Of a DNA stretch of 49,575 bases, positions 16,649 through 24,200 are shown in pieces. The stretch lies in the NCBI GenBank assembly GCA_020638525.1, contig JACKIL010000015.1, forward strand, positions 1 through 49,575, given 5' to 3'. The notes below the pieces were generated by a model. The model ran no database searches. It was not told where the DNA came from and saw nothing but the letters and a program-made list of their open reading frames with translations. Position 1 is the first letter of the stretch. The number at the start of each line of letters is the position of its first letter. The stretch comes from Caulobacterales bacterium (lineage in GTDB: Bacteria > Pseudomonadota > Alphaproteobacteria > Caulobacterales > Parvularculaceae). The position numbers and the translations under genes are program-made.

Positions 16649-17325
16649 ACTCCCCTGCTCATAACGTAGAACATACAGTGGACGAAGAATGGTTGGCTTC
16701 CTATGTCGCCGGGAGCCTTTCTGACGCGAAAAGCCTCGTCGTCGCGTGCCAGGCGTCGATGAGACCTGATCTCGCCAGGCATATCGCCGAGCTTGAGCAT
16801 GTTGGCGGCGCGCTGATGGAGAGTTCTTCCGGCGCCGAAGTTTCAGTTGAGTTTTTCGACAAACTCGTGGGCGCGCTGGAAGATAACTCCGAGCGCGATG
16901 ACGTTTTGCAGCTTTCTGAGGCGGACAAATCGGAGGGCGAAGTTTGGGAGCCCCTTCCCTTGCGGCGTTATCTCGAAACAGCAGGCGCGGAAATAGACTG
17001 GCGTTTCGCCGGTCCTGGCGTTGAGCGCGCTCCGCTTGCGCAAACCGAAGACGGTGAGCGGCTCTACCTTCTGAAAGCCAGAGCCGGCTTTTCAATGCCG
17101 ATCCATTCTCATCACGGAGAAGAGTGGACGCTGATTTTGAAGGGTTCCTATCATGTCAATGACGAACGCTTCATTGTTGGCGATCTGCACCGGGAGGACG
17201 AAACCTGCACGCATCAGCCAATCGTTGATGATGGTGAAGAGTGTATTTGCCTCGTCGCCATAGAAGGCAAGCTCAAGTTCAAACAGACCTTGCTGAAAGC
17301 GTTACAGCCCCTGTTGGGTGTCTGA
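16645..17325 (+). CDS. chrR: ChrR-like cupin anti-sigma factor with degenerate N-terminal zinc site
   Basis: 226 residues. The C-terminal cupin keeps its metal ligands: H-x-H-x3-E in IHSHHGEEWT and a later His in ETCTHQP. The N-terminal anti-sigma domain is recognisable (VDEEWLASYVAGSLSDAKSLVVA) and continues into an aligned loop. In Rhodobacter ChrR that loop, as I recall it, reads H-x3-C-x2-C and holds the zinc needed to bind sigma-E; here the same positions are Gln36, Arg40 and Leu43 (CQASMRPDL), so the site seems lost, with only His6/His10 and Cys35 nearby. It may hold the sigma factor without zinc, as a distinct subfamily, or be weakened. It is coupled to rpoE by a 4-bp overlap and converges on the lipocalin gene with 1 bp between stops. 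Confidence 0.88.
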   Translation: MNSPAHNVEHTVDEEWLASYVAGSLSDAKSLVVACQASMRPDLARHIAELEHVGGALMESSSGAEVSVEFFDKLVGALEDNSERDDVLQLSEADKSEGEVWEPLPLRRYLETAGAEIDWRFAGPGVERAPLAQTEDGERLYLLKARAGFSMPIHSHHGEEWTLILKGSYHVNDERFIVGDLHREDETCTHQPIVDDGEECICLVAIEGKLKFKQTLLKALQPLLGV

Positions 17326-17326
17326 C

Positions 17327-17890
17327 TTATGGCGTGGGAAAATCCGGAACCGGCGGCTGTTCGGTGAAGTAAAGCTTGTCCGTGTCGTACCCCTGGCTTT
17401 CCAAGCGTGAGATTGCATCCTGAAGTACGCCCTTCTCCAGCGTCGGCGTCCGTGACAGGATCCATAAATAGCGTCCCGACGGTTCTCCGACGAGCGAAAG
17501 AGAATAATCCGGCGCAAGCCACAAGATCCAGTAATCGCCCCAGAAGGGGCCGAAGAAACTGACTTCCAATTTGGCGTTTGTCAGTTTGTCAGCGATGCGA
17601 GCGCGGCCTTCAGCGCTCTTGACCTCTCCTCCCGGCCCGCCCTTTCGGCAAGTATTCACCACCTTGATGAGGCCGTCGTCGCGCAGCGAATAGTCTGCTG
17701 TAACGCCCTCACAATTCTTTTCGAACTGATTGGGTAGCCGCGCGATCTCGTACCATCGCCCGAGATAACGGTCGATTTCGACATTGGAAACGACAGTAAG
17801 CGGAGCATCAGACACGCGATTGATGGCGGGTCCAAAACAACTCCCGAGAAGAAGTGCGGAGGTCGCTACGAACAAGCTTCTTTTCACCAT
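17327..17890 (-). CDS. blc: Outer-membrane lipocalin (Blc-type lipoprotein)
   Basis: 187 residues from the ATG at 17890, which opens a lipoprotein signal with lipobox LLLGSC. The open frame reaches 17944 but the added residues are not signal-like. Lipocalin motifs: YLGRWYEIARLPNQFEKNC (the GxW region), GVTADYSL, GRARI, FFGPFWGDYWILWLAPDYS and YLWILSRTP. Blc binds lipids such as lysophospholipids at the outer membrane and is a recurring member of ECF/ChrR regulons, where it may carry damaged or modified lipids. Upstream on the minus strand CGATCC-N18-TAAGAC (17999-17970) matches the sigma promoters of this block, leaving a leader of about 70 nt. Confidence 0.9.
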   Translation of the reverse strand: MVKRSLFVATSALLLGSCFGPAINRVSDAPLTVVSNVEIDRYLGRWYEIARLPNQFEKNCEGVTADYSLRDDGLIKVVNTCRKGGPGGEVKSAEGRARIADKLTNAKLEVSFFGPFWGDYWILWLAPDYSLSLVGEPSGRYLWILSRTPTLEKGVLQDAISRLESQGYDTDKLYFTEQPPVPDFPTP

Positions 17891-17969
17891 GTTTTCTCCA
17901 AAAAACCGGAATCCGCAACTCTTGGCGTTGCATGGCGATCCCATGATCGCGCAAGACTTTCTCTATTAG

Positions 17970-17999
17970 GTCTTACGCACGAGCTGAAAAACTGGATCG
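17970..17999 (-). promoter_or_regulatory. Candidate ECF-sigma promoter of lipocalin gene
   Basis: Minus strand: CGATCC (17999-17994), 18-bp spacer ending CG, TAAGAC (17975-17970). Of the four sites this is nearest to the TGATCC-N18-TAAGA form recalled for Rhodobacter sigma-E. Confidence 0.55.
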
Positions 18000-18215
18000 G
18001 TTGCTTTTTTGATATTTTTTGGCGTCGCCCCGCGGTCGCGAGAGGGACCAGAAGGCTCCAGATTGCCGCGCGCAAGTTCTTTCGACATCCCAGTCCAAAA
18101 ATTTTTAAGTCCGCCAGTGACCGGCATCTTGACCCCATTTCGGGGGGACCTATCTCCCACGAGGATCGGGCGGCAGGGGGGCTTTTCCTGCGCTTAAACA
18201 CAGGGAAAAGAACCC
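18000..18215. other. Non-coding gap between lipocalin and exporter genes
   Basis: With the lipocalin leader, the gap 17891-18215 holds no gene I can support. It contains a small GC hairpin (GACCCC/GGGGGG near 18129-18147). An inverted CTTTTCCTG/CAGGGAAAAG pair (about 18182-18209) carries the exporter ribosome site AGGGA on its right arm; that pairing could hide the site. Confidence 0.35.
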
Positions 18216-19961
18216 ATGGCCGGACTACCGTCCGACTACCGATTAAGTTTAGCCAAGATAATCCAGATCGTAAGCCTCATAATTGGCGGCGAGAGGGATT
18301 ACTACATCCTTGCGTTGATCTATGGCTTGGGCGTCAGCCTTTTGTCGCTGGCTCTGCCCATATCCGTTCAAATGCTCATCAACACCGTTGCAAGCACCGG
18401 TCTGATATTGCCGCTGACGGTGCTGTCCTTGACCTTGTTCGGTCTCCTGCTGTTCTCAGGCCTTTTAAGCGCCATGCGAATTCACCTCATGGAGATATTC
18501 GCCCGGCGCTTCTACGCGCGGATGACCTCAGAAATCGCACTAAGATCAATCTATGCGGCAAATCCCTTTTTCCATGATCTCGGCAAGGGAGCGCTCTTCA
18601 ATCGCTATTTCGATATCGTCACGGTTCAGAAAGCTGTCCCCTATCTATTGATTGGAGGCTTTACAGTTCTTCTGCAGACCGTGACGGGCTTTGCGCTCGT
18701 CTCTCTTTATCACCCCTTCTTCCTTGCATTCGTTATCGCTTTCATACTTCTGGTATGGGCCATCTTTGCTAGTTGGACGCCGTCCGCGGCGCGTTCCTCA
18801 ATCGCCCTCTCGCATTCCAAGCATGCAGCGGCGGCATGGCTTCAAAGCATTGCGGGATCCAACGGCTTTTTCAAATCAGACCGGCATATCGCCTATGCGC
18901 TCGATAAGACCGACGACGCCGCCGCCGGATATGTCCTTGCCCACAAGAAACACTTCAGGCTTCAATTCACTCAGACAGTCCTGTTTCTCATTCTGTATGC
19001 GGCTGCAAGCGCTGCACTCCTCGGGCTTGGGGGTTGGCTTGTCATTCAAGGCCAGTTGACCCTTGGCCAGCTCGTGGCGGCTGAACTCATACTCTCCGCC
19101 GCCTTCGCAGGCGTCGCTCAGCTTGGTTCTTACCTTGCGTCCTTTTATGACCTGTGCGCCGCCGCTGAGGAGCTTTCTCTCTTTTTCGAGATTGAACAGG
19201 AGGAACCTTCCGGCGCCGTCGCGCCCGAAAGCCATGATGCGACGTTGTCGTTCCGCTCTGTGAAAGGAGACGCGCGGGGAACGCCTGCGACCTTCAATCT
19301 CGTAATTCCGGGCGGCACGAAGCTCATGGCGGCGGCGCCAACTCATGGCGTGCAACGGCTCTTTTCAAATCTCTTGAAACGCCATGTAGAGCCCCTTGGC
19401 GGAATCCTCTCGCTCGGAGGCGTGGATATTCTGTCGATGGAAGTTCATGCATTGCGGCGGCGCATCGTCGTTATCGATCGTCCCACCGTCATCGAGATGA
19501 CAATCCGCGACTACCTCGCTTTATCCAGCGAAAGTCAGCAGCCAGATGAAATTTCCGAGGTAGTGCGAGTTGTCGGCCTTGAGCCGGCGATCGCTAGCCT
19601 AGAAATGGGATTCGATACGAAGCTTGCTGTAACGGGATGGCCGCTATCCATCACGGAGACGATGCAGCTCAAGCTTGCAGCTGCGATTCTAGCGCGCCCT
19701 CGCGTTTTGATCCTTAATCAGCTGCTGGATGTCATCCCCGCGTCTCAGATGAAAGCAATAATCCGCTATCTCCGAGACCGCGCGCCCGAAATGACGCTCA
19801 TTGTCTTCTCAAATCGCGACACTGGGCTGGAGCTCGACGGATTCCTCCACCTTGATTTTCAGCATCAGGAACACTTTCAGAATTTCGAGAAATTCACAGA
19901 AGCAACCGGCGTAACGCATCAGCTCAATCACGCACCTGCGCCCCTTCTTGAGGGAGCGTAA
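18216..19961 (+). CDS. ABC exporter-like protein with catalytically dead ATPase domain
   Basis: 581 residues. The N-terminal 310 residues are an ABC type-1 exporter membrane domain with about six helices (for example ILALIYGLGVSLLSLALPIS and VLFLILYAAASAALLGLGGW). Residues about 340-545 follow the nucleotide-binding fold strand by strand, yet no catalytic motif survives: the Walker A position reads AAAPTHGVQR (372-381), the signature position LSITETMQ instead of LSGGQ, Walker B LILNQLLD (Asp to Asn501, Glu to Gln502), and the switch His is Asn (FSNRD). The fold is intact and the frame open for 581 codons, so this is not simple decay. It may dimerise with an active partner elsewhere or act as a scaffold. 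It is followed after 5 bp by HlyD-like and TolC-like genes, the classic type I secretion order; no toxin-like substrate gene is adjacent. Confidence 0.85.
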   Translation: MAGLPSDYRLSLAKIIQIVSLIIGGERDYYILALIYGLGVSLLSLALPISVQMLINTVASTGLILPLTVLSLTLFGLLLFSGLLSAMRIHLMEIFARRFYARMTSEIALRSIYAANPFFHDLGKGALFNRYFDIVTVQKAVPYLLIGGFTVLLQTVTGFALVSLYHPFFLAFVIAFILLVWAIFASWTPSAARSSIALSHSKHAAAAWLQSIAGSNGFFKSDRHIAYALDKTDDAAAGYVLAHKKHFRLQFTQTVLFLILYAAASAALLGLGGWLVIQGQLTLGQLVAAELILSAAFAGVAQLGSYLASFYDLCAAAEELSLFFEIEQEEPSGAVAPESHDATLSFRSVKGDARGTPATFNLVIPGGTKLMAAAPTHGVQRLFSNLLKRHVEPLGGILSLGGVDILSMEVHALRRRIVVIDRPTVIEMTIRDYLALSSESQQPDEISEVVRVVGLEPAIASLEMGFDTKLAVTGWPLSITETMQLKLAAAILARPRVLILNQLLDVIPASQMKAIIRYLRDRAPEMTLIVFSNRDTGLELDGFLHLDFQHQEHFQNFEKFTEATGVTHQLNHAPAPLLEGA

Positions 19962-19966
19962 TTGGA

Positions 19967-21007
19967 ATGCCATTCCGCAAACGCTATATTCAGCATTTCC
20001 GCACACTCGCGTCTATTCATCCGCCCAGAATAATGCGCGCTGTCGCCGCGATCCTGATCGGCGGCCTTGTGAGCGCTGCACTCTTCCTGGTGTTTGCGCC
20101 CTGGGTGCAAACAGCTGCTGGGTCGGGCATGGTGACGACCCTCAATCCGAATGACAGATTGCAGGACTTGAACGCGCTTGTCGCAGGCAGGATAGAAGAA
20201 TGGTATGTGCGCGATGGCGCTCGTGTGAAGGCGGGCGATCCGATCGTCAAGATTGTCGATAATGATCCCCTTCTCATTGAGCGGCTCAATGCCGAGCGCG
20301 CGCAGTTAATCGCAAAAGTTGATGCTGCTGAAGCCGCGTTGCGCACTGCGAGCGTCGATCGAGACCGAATGAAGTCACTCTTCGACGATGGTCTTGCTGC
20401 ACGACGAGATTTTGAGCAAGCGCAGATCCGCGTCGAGGACCTTCGAGCACGGGTGGCTGAAGCGGCGGCGGAGCTATCGCGACTTCAGGTCTCGATTTCA
20501 CGGCAATCGGCGCAGGCCGTTCGCGCGCCGCGAGAAGGAGTCATCCTTCGCGTGAATGCGGGCGACCAGGCGACGTTCGTTTCGGCAGGGCAAACCATTG
20601 CGACCTTCGCGCCAACCGAAGTCGAACGAGCGGTCGAAATCTTTGTCGATGGTCGAGACGTCTCTCTCATCCGGACCGGCGCGCGTGTCCGCCTTCAGTT
20701 CGAGGGATGGCCGGCGCTTCAATTCTCTGGCTGGCCTCGCGCCGCCATAGGCACGTTTGGCGGCGTCGTCTCGACCGTTGATCCTTCCGCCGCAGCCAAT
20801 GGCCGCTTCCGCGTACTTGTCATTGAGGATTTGACCGACCCACATCCCTGGCCAGATGCAAATTTCGTACGGCTTGGTTCCGCCGCCAGAGGCTGGGTGC
20901 TCCTTGAAACTGTTCCGGTCGGGTATGAGCTCTGGCGCCAATTGAACAACTTCCCGCCGGAATTTTCCGCTTCGCAGATTTCCTCAACGCAAGGGAATGC
21001 CAAATGA
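19967..21007 (+). CDS. HlyD/MFP-family periplasmic adaptor
   Basis: 346 residues. One N-terminal membrane anchor (about 24-46, RAVAAILIGGLVSAALFLVF), then a split lipoyl domain (LVAGRIEEWYVRDGARVKAGDPIVKI; matching half VRAPREGVILRVNAGDQATFVSAG), a helical hairpin/coiled coil (about 105-180) and a beta-barrel domain. This is the layout of membrane-fusion proteins that bridge an inner-membrane ABC protein to a TolC-type channel. ATG 19967 lies 5 bp after the ABC stop, with GAGGGAG inside the end of the ABC gene as ribosome site. Its stop overlaps the TolC-like gene by 4 bp. The tight spacing argues the three proteins are made together as one complex. Confidence 0.9.
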   Translation: MPFRKRYIQHFRTLASIHPPRIMRAVAAILIGGLVSAALFLVFAPWVQTAAGSGMVTTLNPNDRLQDLNALVAGRIEEWYVRDGARVKAGDPIVKIVDNDPLLIERLNAERAQLIAKVDAAEAALRTASVDRDRMKSLFDDGLAARRDFEQAQIRVEDLRARVAEAAAELSRLQVSISRQSAQAVRAPREGVILRVNAGDQATFVSAGQTIATFAPTEVERAVEIFVDGRDVSLIRTGARVRLQFEGWPALQFSGWPRAAIGTFGGVVSTVDPSAAANGRFRVLVIEDLTDPHPWPDANFVRLGSAARGWVLLETVPVGYELWRQLNNFPPEFSASQISSTQGNAK

Positions 21008-22476
21008 AGGGAGTGTCTTTCTTTTTGGGCATGATCTCAGCACTATGGGCGTCGGTCTCACCGTCTTTTGCAGAACAGGAAACGAGTAGGACTAACTGGC
21101 GAAATGGCGCGCCGCTTCTTCTCGAAGACGTGCTGTCAGCTTCGGTGATTCATTATCCGAAGATTCTTGAAACGATGGCGAATGAACGCGCGGCCGCCGG
21201 CTATGCGCTTCGAGCGGCAGGCGCGTTTGACACGATCTTCACTGCGACTGGCCAGTCGCGCCTGTCTGGCTACTATGACGGTACGACTTTTGACGCCGGC
21301 CTCACAAAACGCCTGCGCCCGCTCAATGCAAAAGTGTATAGCGGCTGGAGAGTGTCGCGCGGAGAGTTTCCTCTCTATGAAGACGATAGCTACACGAACC
21401 GCCTTGGAGAAGCCAAGATCGGCGTTGCTCTGTCGCTTTTGAGAGATCGGGCCATCGATGCTGATCGCCTCAAGCTTATCGATGCATCCCTCGGTGTGAC
21501 GGCGGCGGAAATAGACGCCCTTATGGCGCGCATCGCCGTGCAGCACAGCGCGATCTCAGCTTATTGGGGGTGGGTCGCCGCTGGACGGCAACTGGAAATC
21601 TATGAGAATCTTCTGAAGATCGCGGAAGCGCGCCAGTCGGGACTTGAAGAGCAGGTTCGCAAAGGTGCGCGCGCGCGCATCTATCTGACCGAAAATGCGC
21701 AGAACATCACGCGCAGGCAAATTCTGGCGGCGCAGGCGCAGCGCGCCTTGGAACAGGCGACGAATTCCCTTTCCCTCTATTATAGGGATGAATTTGGAAC
21801 GCCGATCATTGCGCAGCGCAATAGCCTTCCGAACCAAGCAGAGATCGTGGAGCCAGCGCCGCGCTCAGACATGACGCGCTCGGAAACGTCTCCCATGATC
21901 GCAGACCGGCGTCCTGAGGTTTCGGCGATCCTGAACGAGCTGGCACGCGCCCAGGCGGCCCTTAAGACAGCGGAAAATGAACTGCAGCCGCGCCTTGATC
22001 TGCAATACGAGATTTCAAATGATTTTGGGGCAATCGCCGAAGGTGGACCCACTCGCGACGGCGTTGATAATGTCGTTGGCATCCGTTTTACAGCGCCATT
22101 CGGCCGAACTACGGCGCGCGGCATGCGCGAAAAGGCGCGGGCTGAAATTGACGCGCTGCTTCAGCGAGAACGCCTGACAAGAGAGCAAATCGCCGTAGAG
22201 ATTGAGAACATTCGGTTAGAGCGCGATGTGGCGCGCCAACTCGCCGCCCTTGCGACCAAAGAAGTCGAGCAGTCGAAAATCCTTGAAGAAGCTGAGCGCA
22301 AACGTTTTGCTAGCGGCGCCAGCGACTTTTTCCTGGTCAATCTTCGAGAAGAAACAGCGGCTGACGCAGAGCTAAAGCTGGTCGATGCTGACCTCGCCCG
22401 ACGGCGGGCGCAAGCCGCTCTTGACGCCGCGACAATGAATCTCGCTGGCTTGGGTCTTACGGAAGCCGATGGTTGA
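21004..22476 (+). CDS. TolC-like outer-membrane efflux channel
   Basis: 490 residues. An N-terminal signal peptide (about 1-23, ending PSFAEQ) and two outer-membrane-efflux repeats rich in long amphipathic helices: the first contains LRAAGAFDTIFTATGQSRLSG and ISAYWGWVAAGRQLEIYENL, the second RPEVSAILNELARAQAALKTA and a long coiled-coil near VEIENIRLERDVARQLAA. These match TolC/OprM trimers that form the periplasm-spanning tunnel. ATG at 21004 overlaps the adaptor stop (ATGA). Being encoded with its own adaptor and ABC-like protein suggests a dedicated channel. A weak hairpin at 22597-22625 may end the operon. Confidence 0.88.
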   Translation: MKGVSFFLGMISALWASVSPSFAEQETSRTNWRNGAPLLLEDVLSASVIHYPKILETMANERAAAGYALRAAGAFDTIFTATGQSRLSGYYDGTTFDAGLTKRLRPLNAKVYSGWRVSRGEFPLYEDDSYTNRLGEAKIGVALSLLRDRAIDADRLKLIDASLGVTAAEIDALMARIAVQHSAISAYWGWVAAGRQLEIYENLLKIAEARQSGLEEQVRKGARARIYLTENAQNITRRQILAAQAQRALEQATNSLSLYYRDEFGTPIIAQRNSLPNQAEIVEPAPRSDMTRSETSPMIADRRPEVSAILNELARAQAALKTAENELQPRLDLQYEISNDFGAIAEGGPTRDGVDNVVGIRFTAPFGRTTARGMREKARAEIDALLQRERLTREQIAVEIENIRLERDVARQLAALATKEVEQSKILEEAERKRFASGASDFFLVNLREETAADAELKLVDADLARRRAQAALDAATMNLAGLGLTEADG

Positions 22477-22596
22477 ACCTAGAGAATGCGTTCCGACTTA
22501 ACGTGAAGCTAGAAAGTGATGAGGTACAGAACTGCGACTAACCGGAATTAATTTTGACGCAACCTGTTCAAAATTTACAATCCGTGAGATTCAAAA

Positions 22597-22625
22597 CACC
22601 CGCGGCCTCATCCTCATGGCGGGTG
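22597..22625 (+). terminator. Possible terminator hairpin after TolC-like gene
   Basis: CACCCGC (22597-22603) pairs with GCGGGTG (22619-22625), flanked by AAAA before and CTTT after. The loop is long and the T-run short, so this is tentative. Confidence 0.35.
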
Positions 22626-22691
22626 CTTTGACGCCCCCCTCGCCAGCAATTTTTTCGCACGTCTTCTCTTCAGCGCCCCCTTTTCAAAATA

Positions 22692-22859
22692 CCCGTGTCG
22701 GTCCAGGTCGGCTTATTCAACTTCGCAAAACCCGTTCTTCTCTGGATCAATGTTGGCCTTATGGCCATCTTCCTGTTCCACATCGGACTCGACATGCCGC
22801 GCGAGCCTCTTAAGAGAGAACTATTGTCCCTGGGGGAAAACCACCTCGCCATAATTTGA
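22692..22859 (+). pseudogene. NhaA Na+/H+ antiporter fragment
   Basis: Reading from CCC 22692 to TGA 22857-22859 gives 55 codons with VQVGLFNFAKPVLLWINVG, then LMAIFLFHIGLDMPREPLKRELL. This matches the early NhaA segment (KPLLLWINDGLMAIFF...VGLEIKRE-type). Full NhaA is near 390 residues; nothing before or after continues the protein in any frame. It is a stray internal piece, evidence of rearrangement before the P450 gene. Confidence 0.7.
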
Positions 22860-22954
22860 AGAGCAGCCGCTTGAACGCCGCCCTGCAACCTGCCGAGTCT
22901 GACAATTGGCTCGGATCACCTCAATGGGTCAGGCCAGAGCGCTTCGATATCCCA

Positions 22955-23129
22955 ATGACTGACAGGCTCTCCGCATTTCCAGTCCTCGACTGGCCTGACT
23001 GATCCGGCGCTCGCGACAGATCCATCCGCAATCTTTGCGAAGGCGCACGCAGATTCGCCGCACGGCGTCTTCCGGAACCCCCACGGCGATGGGCTTGTCG
23101 TCACACGTTTCCGAACGCTCTCCTGGGGC
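22955..23129 (+). pseudogene. Frameshifted N-terminal part of the cytochrome P450
   Basis: ATG 22955 reads MTDRLSAFPVLDWPD then stops (TGA). One base further along, the frame of the downstream P450 is already open from 22959 and reads LTDPALATDPSAIFAKAH, then SPHGVFRNPHGDGLVV, typical P450 N-terminal sequence. Joining the two at about 22998-23005 gives a full-size P450 of about 405 residues. No ATG, GTG or TTG exists in the second frame before 23130. This points to a single-base insertion (or two-base loss), real or a sequencing error. Confidence 0.65.
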
Positions 23130-24173
23130 ATGCGGCATCCGGACTTTCAGGCTCAAGACAGATCCTTGCGCAAGACCGGCCCCAGCGCCGACGGCGCCCT
23201 GTCGCGCCTCTTCGACAATCACCCCGTCTTCATGAATGAGCCAGTGCACAGGCCGACCCACCAGGCGGCCTTTCGGGCGCTTGCTATCCACAGTCCGGAC
23301 GCGCTCCTCTCTCATTGCACGCAATTCGCTCACGAGATCCTCGACACGCTGATTGAGAAACAGGAAGTCGACCTCACAAACGACTACGCCTTCGCGCTCT
23401 CCTCGCGCACCTGGGCATGGATGCTAGGCGCCCCGCTTCAGGACGCCGGTCAACTCCTCGCATGGGCGAACGCCATCGGCGCGCTGCTCGCATTCTCGCC
23501 GGCGCCAGGCTGTCAGGAACGCGCAAGCGAAGCCGCCGCAAATAGCTGGGCCTATATCGAAGGCCTCAACGCGCAGAAAAACGCAGGCGGCGTCTTCGAC
23601 ATCACGTCGGCGGAGCTCAGGAAAATCGATGTCGAAGGCGGGCCAAAGGATGCCGCCGCCCTGCTCGCTTCCCTCGCCTTTGATGCAATCGACGGCGCCG
23701 GCGGCATGACCGCCAATTTCATCTACTGCCTGCTGTCCAATCCCGGGCAATTCGACGCGGCTCGAAATACCCCCCTGCTCATTTCGAACGGATGGCAGGA
23801 AGCGGCGCGCTTTGCTCCTTCGCTGCTGGGGCTTTTCCGTTGCCCGGCGCAAGATATTCCGTATGAGGATGTCGTCTTTCCAGCGGGCGTCAACATCCTC
23901 ATGCTCTACGCCGCGGGAAACAGGGATCCGGATTTTACACCCGCCCCAAACGAATTCAACATTCAGCGGCCTGCAAGCTTCCCCCTGAGCTTCGGCGGCG
24001 GACCGCGCGCTTGTATCGGACGCAGCCTCGCGAAAATTCAGGGACAGGCCGCAGTTCAGGCGCTTCTTGAACGCACAAAATCCATAGAGTTGCTACCACA
24101 TCAGCCCGACTGGGGACCCACAGGGTTAATGCGCGCGATCCGCAATATCCCGGTGAAGCTGACTGGCAATTGA
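23130..24173 (+). CDS. Cytochrome P450 (C-terminal 347 residues in frame; N-terminus probably frameshifted)
   Basis: The in-frame part holds the heme-binding loop FGGGPRACIGRSLAK with its Cys ligand, an ExxR motif in NGWQEAARFAPSLLG, and an I-helix AFDAIDGAGGMTAN in which the usual acid-Thr pair for oxygen activation (A-G-x-D/E-T) is altered. The missing B-helix and N-terminal part lies upstream in another frame (22955-23129), so the ATG at 23130 is only the first in-frame start and would give a truncated enzyme. If intact, it would hydroxylate an unknown substrate with ferredoxin; no redox partner is next to it. It is followed 27 bp later by alr. The altered I-helix and the frameshift together suggest decay, but the rest of the frame is clean. 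Confidence 0.75.
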   Translation: MRHPDFQAQDRSLRKTGPSADGALSRLFDNHPVFMNEPVHRPTHQAAFRALAIHSPDALLSHCTQFAHEILDTLIEKQEVDLTNDYAFALSSRTWAWMLGAPLQDAGQLLAWANAIGALLAFSPAPGCQERASEAAANSWAYIEGLNAQKNAGGVFDITSAELRKIDVEGGPKDAAALLASLAFDAIDGAGGMTANFIYCLLSNPGQFDAARNTPLLISNGWQEAARFAPSLLGLFRCPAQDIPYEDVVFPAGVNILMLYAAGNRDPDFTPAPNEFNIQRPASFPLSFGGGPRACIGRSLAKIQGQAAVQALLERTKSIELLPHQPDWGPTGLMRAIRNIPVKLTGN

Positions 24174-24200
24174 ATTTGCACGCGAACCTGAGTCGAGAAA

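Larger units (their letters stand above)
22477..22954. other. Gap with gene debris between exporter and P450
   Basis: Apart from the hairpin at 22597-22625 and the NhaA fragment at 22692-22859, I see no intact gene. The stretch reads as decayed accessory DNA. Confidence 0.5.

Noticed and set aside
18216..19961. Active ABC ATPase/exporter
   Set aside because: Walker A, signature, Walker B and switch residues are all replaced.
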